Assembly: GCA_020342025.1 (NCBI GenBank)
Contig: CP070840.1
Coordinates: forward strand, 853,628 to 860,163
Reading direction: 5' to 3'
DNA from: Deltaproteobacteria bacterium
GTDB lineage: Bacteria > Desulfobacterota > DSM-4660 > Desulfatiglandales > HGW-15
DNA length: 6,536 nt
Below, piece after piece: positions 1-6,006 of this stretch; positions within the stretch are counted from its first letter, which is position 1, and each line of letters starts with the position of its first letter. Made by a program: the position numbers and the translations under genes. The notes below the pieces were generated by a model. It did not search any database and had not been told where the DNA came from. It saw nothing but the letters and a program-made list of their open reading frames with translations.

Positions 1-60
1 AAGACAAAACGTGACGAGAGATATGCCTCCACAGGCAAACAGCCCAATGAAGAAAACCGT

Positions 61-501
61 GTGCAGATTCGAAAGACGATCTGTGACATCTGTAACCCCA
101 TGTCTCATTGTGGGATAGACGCTCATGTGAAGAATGGGGTGGTTATCAAGGTGGAGGGGACCAATATGGCCCTTCAGCAGATCATGAAGGACTATGCCGG
201 CACGCTCATGAGAGCTGAAACCCTCCTTGGGGCGGGTTTAAAATATTTCAATGACCTCAAGGAAAAGGCGTTGAATATGATGATGGCGGAAACTTCCCAT
301 GAGCTTATGAGGTGCATGGAGGTCCTGGATCTGATGGAGTGCGGGGAAATGATCCTGATGACCGCCCAGGAAAGAAAAGAGACGAGAGGTCTTCACATAC
401 GATCTGATTTCCCCTTCATGAATCCGTTGCTGGCAGAGAAGTGTGTAACCATCCGGAAGGAGAGTGGCCAGGCAAAGGTGGAATGGCGGGAAAAGAAATA
501 A
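61..501 (+). CDS. Chimeric remnant: Mo-oxidoreductase Fe-S N-terminus joined to fumarate-reductase-type flavoprotein C-terminus
   Basis: This 146-residue frame combines pieces of two unrelated families. Residues 5-34 carry the iron-sulfur motif that opens molybdopterin (bis-MGD) oxidoreductases: Cys8, Cys11 and Cys17, then GID-HVKNG-VIKVEGT. The fourth cysteine, expected further on in a G-LC-KG context, is absent. From about residue 35 the protein reads as the C-terminus of a succinate dehydrogenase/fumarate reductase flavoprotein: ALQQIMKDYAG, then a helical segment with HELMRC (80-85), then the conserved R-K-E-T-R-G-x-H-x-R-x-D stretch (105-116). Both parents are normally over 500 residues, so neither the Mo-cofactor domain nor the FAD-binding Rossmann domain exists here. 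Activity is not expected. The GTG at 61 has no good ribosome binding site, and the frame is open back to base 1, so the true start may lie outside the window. Deletion between two neighbouring genes, or an assembly join, are the likely explanations. Confidence 0.6.
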   Translation: MQIRKTICDICNPMSHCGIDAHVKNGVVIKVEGTNMALQQIMKDYAGTLMRAETLLGAGLKYFNDLKEKALNMMMAETSHELMRCMEVLDLMECGEMILMTAQERKETRGLHIRSDFPFMNPLLAEKCVTIRKESGQAKVEWREKK

Positions 502-562
502 GAGAAAAGAGATAACACAAAGTGGATCTGGCTTGATGCTGCCTCTATGTCATATATTAGCA

Positions 563-583
563 AAGCTTAATGCACTTAAGTTT
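563..583. promoter_or_regulatory. Imperfect inverted repeat upstream of the transporter genes (candidate operator)
   Basis: Two 8-base arms (563-570 and 576-583) match at seven of eight positions as reverse complements, with the core CTTAA/TTAAG perfect and a 5-base centre, TGCAC. The repeat lies 61 bases before the start codon of the binding-protein gene and just after a -10-like TATATT at 553-558. That placement would suit a repressor or activator site. No convincing -35 box at a normal distance was found, no regulator gene is in the window, and such a short repeat can occur by chance. Confidence 0.22.
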
Positions 584-630
584 GGGTGGCCCTTATTAAC
601 ATAACAACATAACCCTAACTACAATTCAAA

Positions 631-637
631 AAGGAGG
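631..637 (+). promoter_or_regulatory. Strong ribosome binding site for the TTT binding-protein gene
   Basis: AAGGAGG is a full-length match to the anti-Shine-Dalgarno core, seven bases before the ATG at 645. It is the strongest such site in the window. It follows a 43-base stretch without any G, which should leave the leader unstructured. This fits a highly translated periplasmic binding protein, and it fixes the start codon. Confidence 0.85.
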
Positions 638-644
638 GAGAAGC

Positions 645-1619
645 ATGAGACGTTTTATTTTTGTTGTATGCTTAATTGCGGTCTTTTACGCCTTTGGTCA
701 GAGAACTCCGTCTACTCTGGCTCAGTCTTACCCTGATCGCCCCATCCAGGTAGTCATTCCCGCACCGCCTGGTTCCATCATAGATATAACGGGCAGGGTT
801 TTGGCTGAGGAGATGGGAAAAATTCTAGGGACACAACTTGTGCCTATGAACAAGCCGGGCGGCTCTCTGACCTTAGGAACGGATGTGGTGGCTAGGAGCG
901 AAAAGGACGGGTACACGATTGGCTATACGGCCAACGCGGCTGTGGTCTATGCCCGGGTCTCCAAACCGAAGATTGTTCCCTATGACCCGGACAGGGATTT
1001 GGAACCCCTGGGTCTGGCCGTGTTCGTTCCGGTGGCTGTTGCTGTCCAGGCAGGTGCACCTTGGAAGACTTTCTCCGAACTGGTGGAGTATTCCAAGAAG
1101 AATCCCGGAAAAGCCCGTATCAGCACACCCGGTCGAACGACAGTGGCCACCTTTACCCTGGCGGTCACAGAGGCCTTGACCGGGGCACAATTTACACAGG
1201 TTCCCTTCAAAGGGGGTGCATCGGTCATAACGGCCCTATTAGGTGGACATGTTGAGCTGACCTATGACGCCGTCAGTAAGATCATACCCCATGTCAAGTC
1301 AGGAAAACTAAGAATACTCTTACTATCCAAAAAGATGTCCGAGTTTTCCGATGTCCCTTCAATTACCGACTTGGGCTTCGATCGGGATCTGCCCTCAATC
1401 TGGTTTGCGTGGTATGCTCCGGCTGGCGTGCCAGAGGAAGTGAAGAAGGTTCTCATACCGGCCATCGAAAAGGCCATAAAGAATCCCGTTATAAAGGCGA
1501 AATTCGAGAACATGGGATACGTGGTTGATTATAAATCTCCCCCTGAACTCAGGAACCTGGCAAAAGAAGAATACAAGACAGCCTCTGAAATTGCAGACAA
1601 ATTAGGCTTGCGCAAATGA
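645..1619 (+). CDS. Tripartite tricarboxylate transporter substrate-binding protein (TctC/Bug family)
   Basis: This is the periplasmic solute receptor of a TTT system. It captures a small, probably carboxylated, solute and delivers it to the TctA/TctB membrane pair encoded next. At 324 residues it has the usual family length. A Sec signal peptide is visible: Arg2-Arg3, a hydrophobic core at about 4-18, and a likely cleavage after Ala26 (TLA-Q). The mature start, SYPDRPIQVVIP, is typical. Family motifs follow in order: P-P-G-S-I-I-D-I-x-x-R (41-51; many relatives have PGG here), NKPGGSLTLGTD (69-80), KDGYTIGY (87-94), VPFKGG (186-191), LLGGHVEL (198-205) and DVPSITDLGF (236-245). The ATG follows a strong ribosome binding site. 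The ligand cannot be inferred, because Bug paralogues bind many different acids. Two stem-loops directly after the stop may keep its transcript level above that of the membrane genes. Confidence 0.93.
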   Translation: MRRFIFVVCLIAVFYAFGQRTPSTLAQSYPDRPIQVVIPAPPGSIIDITGRVLAEEMGKILGTQLVPMNKPGGSLTLGTDVVARSEKDGYTIGYTANAAVVYARVSKPKIVPYDPDRDLEPLGLAVFVPVAVAVQAGAPWKTFSELVEYSKKNPGKARISTPGRTTVATFTLAVTEALTGAQFTQVPFKGGASVITALLGGHVELTYDAVSKIIPHVKSGKLRILLLSKKMSEFSDVPSITDLGFDRDLPSIWFAWYAPAGVPEEVKKVLIPAIEKAIKNPVIKAKFENMGYVVDYKSPPELRNLAKEEYKTASEIADKLGLRK

Positions 1620-1627
1620 TCTGAATA

Positions 1628-1670
1628 AGATTGCCTCGCAATCTCCATTGGGTGGATAAGAATCCATACC
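1628..1670 (+). other. Two tandem stem-loops between the binding-protein and tctB genes
   Basis: The first hairpin has perfect 7-base arms, AGATTGC (1628-1634) and GCAATCT (1638-1644), around the loop CTC. It begins eight bases after the binding-protein stop codon. The second has arms TGGAT (1653-1657) and ATCCA (1662-1666) around AAGA; an outer GG/CC pair (1651-1652, 1669-1670) is separated by a two-base bulge. Neither is followed by a T-run, so they do not look like intrinsic terminators. Placed inside an operon right after a binding-protein gene, they more likely act as 3'-end stabilisers or partial attenuators. That role is inference. Confidence 0.45.
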
Positions 1671-1722
1671 TCGATAAAGGAAGGAGATGCGGAATTAATC
1701 GCGAATAAAAGGGGATATACGG

Positions 1723-2190
1723 ATGGACAAAGCGGACCGGATCAGCGGGAGCTTTTGGCTGATCTTCGCGGTGATCGTGTGCACTGAATCCTATCGCCTG
1801 GGCCTGGGGACTCTGCGTTCACCTGGCCCGGGTTTTCTTTTTTTCTGGACAGGCATCGTCCTGAGTATCATGTCCCTGGTGCTCCTGTCCGGCGTGCTGA
1901 GGAGCAAGAGGGCAAAGGATTTGAAAAAGCCAATTTTGGGGAAGGTGGATCTCAAGAAAATTATTCTCGTGTTGGTCTCTGTTTTTCTCTACACTTTACT
2001 CATGGAAATACTCGGATTCATTCCGGTCACCTTGCTTTTATTTGCCCTCCTGCTGGGTATCATAGAGAAAAAAGGATGGCTCATTACAATCGTGACAAGC
2101 GTCATAGTCACTTTCACCGCTTATCTACTCTTCAATACCTGGCTGAAGACCCAATTACCTAAAGGGCTTTTCGGGTTTCTCAGATTCTGA
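1723..2190 (+). CDS. TTT transporter small membrane subunit (TctB, DUF1468)
   Basis: This is the small, poorly conserved inner-membrane subunit of the TTT carrier, which partners the large TctA subunit in secondary (ion-coupled) uptake. The 155 residues fit the family size. Hydrophobic segments lie at about 10-25, 36-58, 79-96, 98-114 and 119-138, with a charged cytoplasm-type loop at 59-78 (RSKRAKDLKK). Two DUF1468 hallmarks are visible: GTLRSPGPGFLFFWTG (29-44) and the ending LFNTWLKTQLPKGLFG (136-151). An in-frame stop at 1696-1698 excludes a longer ATG-started protein. The ribosome binding site is modest (AGGGGA, 1710-1715). Identity rests mainly on the GPGF motif, the size, the membrane pattern and the position between tctC- and tctA-like genes. 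Confidence 0.88.
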   Translation: MDKADRISGSFWLIFAVIVCTESYRLGLGTLRSPGPGFLFFWTGIVLSIMSLVLLSGVLRSKRAKDLKKPILGKVDLKKIILVLVSVFLYTLLMEILGFIPVTLLLFALLLGIIEKKGWLITIVTSVIVTFTAYLLFNTWLKTQLPKGLFGFLRF

Positions 2191-2209
2191 AAATGCATGA
2201 GTCCTGAAT

Positions 2210-3703
2210 ATGGATGTGTTCCACAGCGTCATCTATGGCTTTCATATCGCTCTTCAACCCTTGAACCTGCTCTACTGCTTCACCGGGGTTTTCATTGGGA
2301 CCTTAGTTGGCGTTTTGCCCGGAATAGGCCCGGCAGGGGCCATTGCCTTACTCCTTCCATCCACCTTCCATGTGGCGCCTGTTTCAGGAATCATCATGCT
2401 GGCGGGTATTTATTATGGGGTGATGTATGGGGGTTCCAGAACGTCAATTTTGGTGAACATTCCTGGCGAACCCTCTTCAGTCGTCACCTGTCTGGATGGT
2501 TATCCGATGGCCTTGAAGGGGAGGGCTGGCCCGGCATTGGGGATCGCCGCTTTCGCTTCCTTTATTGCCGGCACTTTTGCGATTATCGCGCTCACTTTCA
2601 CGGGTCCGGTATTGGCCGGTATGGCCCTCAAATTCGGACCCCCTGAGTATTTTTCCTTGATGATCGTGGGGATCACAGTCCTAAGTTACCTGAGTACTGG
2701 CTCCATGGTCAAGGCCTTGATGATGGCCTGCGTGGGGGTCATCCTGGGTGGCGTCGGAATGGATGCCATTAGCGGAGAATATCGATTTACGTGGAACCTT
2801 CAGGTCTTGCTAGATGGCATAGGCCTAATCCCAGTGGTCATGGGGGTGTTCGGTATCTCGGAAGTCCTATTGAATCTAGAGACTGAGATTAAGGGGACCA
2901 TCGTGACGGCCCGGATCAAGAATCTCCTTCCGTCAGTAAAGGACTGGGCAGACTCCAAGTGGTCTATTATTCGGGGCGCCGTTCTCGGCTTTTTTCTGGG
3001 GATCCTTCCCGGTGGAGGAGCCATTGTCGCCTCATTCGCCTCCTACGCCATCGAAAAGAAAGTCTCGAGTAATTCGGCAGAGTTCGGAAAGGGGGCTATC
3101 CAGGGTGTGGCAGCGCCTGAAGCAGCTAACAACGCCGCGGCTGGTGGGGCTTTTATCCCTCTTCTCACCCTCGGAATACCTTCGAATCCTGTGATGGCCA
3201 TCCTTTTGGGCGCTCTAATGATTCATGGATTGCAGCCTGGTCCCCTTCTTTTGCAAGAGGCTCCGGATGTTTTCTGGGGGACCATCGTAAGCATGTATGT
3301 GGGCAATGGGATGCTTTTGCTCCTAAATCTTCCACTTGTGGGTCTGTGGGTGAAGGTCCTGAGAGTTCCTTATTACCTTCTCTATCCACTGATCATTCTA
3401 TTTTGTCTGATCGGATCGTACAGTATTAGAAATAACACAGGGGACGTGATTATCATGCTCCTCTTTGGCATTTTGGGATATCTAATGAAAAAGTTCCGCT
3501 ACGAAGGCGCCCCGATGGTATTGGCTCTGGTCCTGGGACCCATGTTGGAAGAGGCCTTTCGCCAGTCACTTATGTTATCTGGAGGAAGCTTTTCGATCTT
3601 CGTCTCAAGGCCCATATCGGCCGGTTTCTTATTTGTCGCGGCCGTGCTTTTGATCATCCCCCTCATAAGCCACCGAAGAAAGATGGGCACTTTGGAAGAA
3701 TGA
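2210..3703 (+). CDS. TTT transporter large membrane subunit (TctA)
   Basis: This is the main channel-forming inner-membrane subunit of the TTT system, which imports the solute handed over by the binding protein, normally driven by an ion gradient. At 497 residues with many hydrophobic segments it matches the family closely. Diagnostic stretches are GVLPGIGPAGAIALLLP (34-50), YYGVMYGGSRTS (68-79) with NIPGEPSS (83-90), DGYPMA (96-101), FFLGILPGGGA (261-271), APEAANNAAAGGAF (302-315), LGIPS (321-325) and HGLQPGPLL (339-347). The repeated G-x-LPG-x-G and IPG/IPS motifs in the two halves reflect an internal duplication. The ATG lies 20 bases after the tctB stop. An in-frame stop at 2198-2200 limits the start, and no Shine-Dalgarno sequence precedes it, so translation is probably coupled to tctB. 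No truncation or frameshift is seen. Confidence 0.95.
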   Translation: MDVFHSVIYGFHIALQPLNLLYCFTGVFIGTLVGVLPGIGPAGAIALLLPSTFHVAPVSGIIMLAGIYYGVMYGGSRTSILVNIPGEPSSVVTCLDGYPMALKGRAGPALGIAAFASFIAGTFAIIALTFTGPVLAGMALKFGPPEYFSLMIVGITVLSYLSTGSMVKALMMACVGVILGGVGMDAISGEYRFTWNLQVLLDGIGLIPVVMGVFGISEVLLNLETEIKGTIVTARIKNLLPSVKDWADSKWSIIRGAVLGFFLGILPGGGAIVASFASYAIEKKVSSNSAEFGKGAIQGVAAPEAANNAAAGGAFIPLLTLGIPSNPVMAILLGALMIHGLQPGPLLLQEAPDVFWGTIVSMYVGNGMLLLLNLPLVGLWVKVLRVPYYLLYPLIILFCLIGSYSIRNNTGDVIIMLLFGILGYLMKKFRYEGAPMVLALVLGPMLEEAFRQSLMLSGGSFSIFVSRPISAGFLFVAAVLLIIPLISHRRKMGTLEE

Positions 3704-3804
3704 TCGCGCTTCCTCGAGTGTGCCATGAGAATAAAGTGTTAAGAATGATTGTACCCATCAAGGGCTGCGGTTCCTGAAAGAGCCACCACGCAATTTAATC
3801 TAGG

Positions 3805-3811
3805 AAAGGAG
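3805..3811 (+). promoter_or_regulatory. Ribosome binding site for the M24-fold gene
   Basis: AAAGGAG lies ten bases before the ATG at 3822 and supports that start. The preceding 118-base gap after the tctA gene shows no G/C-rich hairpin followed by a T-run. The weak arms GGAAG (3694-3698) and CTTCC (3709-3713) span the tctA stop but have no T tract. Transcription could therefore continue from the transporter genes into this one. Confidence 0.7.
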
Positions 3812-3821
3812 AAACTGGGGT

Positions 3822-5012
3822 ATGGAGGATCAGAGAGAGAGATTGACAAAGAGTATTTCGAACGCTGAACTTGAAAGAAGATGGAAGGCCGCCCGCGAAA
3901 TGATGCGTGATCTCAAGATAGATTTTCTTCTGATGAGAAATGATGAGGAGTTTCTCGGAGGGTATGTGAAATGGTTCACTGATATTCCCGCACGGCACAG
4001 TTATCCCTATAGCGTGATTTTTCCGGTGGATGACGAGATGACGCTGGTCACTCCGGGCCCAAGGGCTCCGGCTGAACCGTTTCTTAAGGGGTGGGCTGTA
4101 CGGGGGGTGAAAAGGACATTGGGTGCACCCTATTTCCCCTCGGCTCATTATACCGGCACGTATGACGCAGAACTGGCAGTGAGCGTTTTGAAAGAAAGAA
4201 AGGGAGCGACTATTGGCCTGGTGGGAAAGTCCTCTATTCCCATGAACTTTTACGAATATTTGGCGAAGCATCTGCCCAAGGCAAGGTTCATTGAAGCGAC
4301 GGATCAGATCGATCAGATCAAGGCAATAAAGAGCCCGGAGGAGATTGAGTTGATCGTACGCACAGCGGAAATGCAAGACTTGGCCATAGAGCACCTAAGA
4401 AAGGCAATCAGGCCTGGGCGGAGAGATTTTGAGATTTTTGCAGAAGCCCAACAAGCAATGGTCATGCAGGGCAGTGAACAGCAATTGATTCTGGTGGGTT
4501 CTTCAGCGCCAGGAACTCCTGCCCGGTGGCAGTTCCGGCACTTCATGAACCGGGAGATAAAGCAAGGGGATCAGGTCTCAGTGTTGATCGAGGTGAATGG
4601 CCCCGGCGGACTCTACACGGAGATCGGAAGACTGTTTTCAATCGGGAAGCCCTCACAGGAATGGCAAGATGCCTTCGGGGTGGCCGTTGAGGCCCAGGAG
4701 GTCACACTAAACCTGTTGAAACCGGGTGCGAACCCGAAAGATATCTGGGATGCAAATAATGCGTTTCTTGAAAAGAAGAAATATCGCCCTGAGAGACGAT
4801 TGTATGCTCATGGTCAGGGATATGATCTGGTCGAAAGGCCCCTCATACGCGATGATGAAGTCATGGAGATCAAGGCAGGGATGAACATCACCGTTCACCC
4901 CTGTGCAATCACTGAAAACCTATGGGCCACTGTTTGCGATAACTACCTTGTCACAGAGGATGGGGTCAGCAATTGCCTCCATAAGACCCCAAAGGAAATT
5001 ATTATTATTTAG
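3822..5012 (+). CDS. M24-family (creatinase/Xaa-Pro aminopeptidase fold) hydrolase with altered metal site
   Basis: The 396-residue protein has the two-domain architecture of creatinase and prolidase: an N-terminal creatinase_N-like domain (about 15-160), a linker (IKAIKSPEEIELI, 166-178), then the pita-bread domain (about 180-385). Landmarks are RHFMNREIKQGD (239-250), GGLYTEIGRLFSIG (262-275), AHGQGYDLVERP (329-340), GMNITVHP (353-360) and NYLVTEDGV (374-382). In metal-dependent members these places hold two Asp, a His and two Glu as ligands. Here the second Asp is Glu267, the usual Glu before Pro is His359, and the last Glu appears to be Cys372. His240 and His330 remain. This points to a metal-independent enzyme like creatinase, or to a non-catalytic protein, rather than an aminopeptidase. 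The position after a TTT transporter and 18 bp before a dehydrogenase suggests action on the imported solute, perhaps by C-N bond cleavage. The C-terminus ends in four Ile codons (ATT repeats). Confidence 0.85.
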   Translation: MEDQRERLTKSISNAELERRWKAAREMMRDLKIDFLLMRNDEEFLGGYVKWFTDIPARHSYPYSVIFPVDDEMTLVTPGPRAPAEPFLKGWAVRGVKRTLGAPYFPSAHYTGTYDAELAVSVLKERKGATIGLVGKSSIPMNFYEYLAKHLPKARFIEATDQIDQIKAIKSPEEIELIVRTAEMQDLAIEHLRKAIRPGRRDFEIFAEAQQAMVMQGSEQQLILVGSSAPGTPARWQFRHFMNREIKQGDQVSVLIEVNGPGGLYTEIGRLFSIGKPSQEWQDAFGVAVEAQEVTLNLLKPGANPKDIWDANNAFLEKKKYRPERRLYAHGQGYDLVERPLIRDDEVMEIKAGMNITVHPCAITENLWATVCDNYLVTEDGVSNCLHKTPKEIIII

Positions 5013-5019
5013 ACATTTT

Positions 5020-5025
5020 AGGAGA
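5020..5025 (+). promoter_or_regulatory. Ribosome binding site that fixes a TTG start
   Basis: AGGAGA ends five bases before TTG 5031. The frame has a stop at 5019-5021, so nothing further upstream can be used. The next in-frame ATG (codon 37) would remove the first strand of the N-terminal domain. Together these decide the TTG start of the dehydrogenase gene. Confidence 0.75.
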
Positions 5026-5030
5026 AGACA

Positions 5031-5969
5031 TTGAAGCTAGAATTGCTGCTACTGGATCCGATTGCCGAGGAATATAAAAAGTTTTTAGAACCCAAGTTTC
5101 CGGAACTATCCATTTATGCTTCTGCCAAAGAAGAGGAGATGGGTGATGTTATCGAGAAGATGGATATCATCATGGCCATTAGGATTTCCGATCAACTTCT
5201 CAAGAAAGCCACTAACCTGAAATGGATTCAGGCGAAGACCACTGGGGTAGATCAAATCGTGAGCCTCCCTTCCCTCAGGAAGGATATCTTGATTACTTCA
5301 ACTCGCGGAATCCATGGCCCACAGGTTTCAGAAATGGCCTTCTTACTTATGCTTGCCCTGAACCGGGATCTTCCCCAAATGATTCGAAACCAGGATAAAA
5401 GGGTCTGGGAACGGTGGCCGGCGAAGCTCCTCTTTCAAAAGAAAGTTGGCATCCTGGGTGTGGGAGTCATTGGAGAAGAAATTGCCCGTAAGTGTAAGGC
5501 CTTCGGAATGGTTGTCTATGGCATTGATATCGTCCAAAGGAAGATCGAGGCCGTGGACCAATTTTATGGACCAGAGGCACTGGTCCAGGTGATTCAGGAG
5601 GTGGATTATTTTATCATTTCGGCACCTTCGACCCCTCAGACATACAAGATGGTGGGAACCAAGTTGCTTTCCAGCATGAAACCAACGGCTTTCCTAATCA
5701 ACCTCGGAAGAGGGGATATTGTTGACGAGGAGGCATTGATCAATGCCTTGAAGAGTGGAAAGATCGCTGGTGTTGCATTGGATGTATTTCCCACGACGCC
5801 ATTGCCCAAAGATCATCCATTATGGGAGATTAACAACGTTATCATCACACCCCACGTGGCCGGATTGTGTGACATTCAGGTAGAACAGGTTTGTTCCATT
5901 TTCGAAGAAAATCTCCGGCGATTCATCCGAGGAGAAAGGCGGAACCTAATCAATCTGATAGAGCGGTAA
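5031..5969 (+). CDS. D-2-hydroxyacid dehydrogenase, NAD-binding, with catalytic Glu replaced by Thr
   Basis: This is a cytoplasmic NAD(H)-dependent enzyme of the phosphoglycerate/glyoxylate-hydroxypyruvate reductase superfamily, interconverting 2-oxo and D-2-hydroxy acids. The 312 residues match the short family members that lack a regulatory domain. Visible elements are TTGVDQI (70-76), TRGIHGPQVSEMA (91-103), the Rossmann GILGVGVIG (140-148), Asp166 at the end of the second strand (favouring NAD over NADP), NLGRGDIVDE (224-233) with catalytic Arg227, and TPHVAG (273-278) with catalytic His275. The third triad residue is normally the Glu in DVF-x-x-EP; here the stretch reads DVFPTTPLP, placing Thr256 there. 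The fold is otherwise intact, so the change may alter rate or pH dependence, or indicate a divergent substrate. It begins 18 bp after the M24 gene, which argues for co-transcription and a linked pathway. The substrate is unknown. Confidence 0.92.
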   Translation: MKLELLLLDPIAEEYKKFLEPKFPELSIYASAKEEEMGDVIEKMDIIMAIRISDQLLKKATNLKWIQAKTTGVDQIVSLPSLRKDILITSTRGIHGPQVSEMAFLLMLALNRDLPQMIRNQDKRVWERWPAKLLFQKKVGILGVGVIGEEIARKCKAFGMVVYGIDIVQRKIEAVDQFYGPEALVQVIQEVDYFIISAPSTPQTYKMVGTKLLSSMKPTAFLINLGRGDIVDEEALINALKSGKIAGVALDVFPTTPLPKDHPLWEINNVIITPHVAGLCDIQVEQVCSIFEENLRRFIRGERRNLINLIER

Positions 5970-6006
5970 GAAATATTTGGCGTTCCCTTTCCATTTCCAC
6001 CTTAGG

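Noticed and set aside
529..542. TGGC...GC pattern resembling a sigma-54 promoter
   Set aside because: The GG-to-GC spacing is one base short of the required ten, and the flanking consensus is weak.
533..560. Possible sigma-70 promoter (TTGATG with TATATT or TATTAG)
   Set aside because: The good -10 match has only a 14-base spacer, and the 16-base alternative has a poor -10. This is not strong enough to list as a promoter.
883..1255. Several overlapping frames on both strands inside the binding-protein gene
   Set aside because: They are shadows of the TctC/Bug coding region, which has a signal peptide and family motifs in a single continuous frame.
2197..2646. 149-codon + frame starting with ATG just after the tctB stop
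   Set aside because: It overlaps the 5' third of the tctA gene in another frame. The product is rich in Trp, His and Arg with no membrane or domain pattern, whereas the tctA frame is strongly conserved.
3694..3713. GGAAG/CTTCC arms around the tctA stop as a terminator
   Set aside because: The stem is only five bases with a ten-base loop and has no T-run after it.
3795..4394. 199-codon open frame on the - strand
   Set aside because: It lies almost entirely antisense to the M24-fold gene, whose + frame shows conserved domains and a good ribosome binding site. The antisense product has no recognisable motif.
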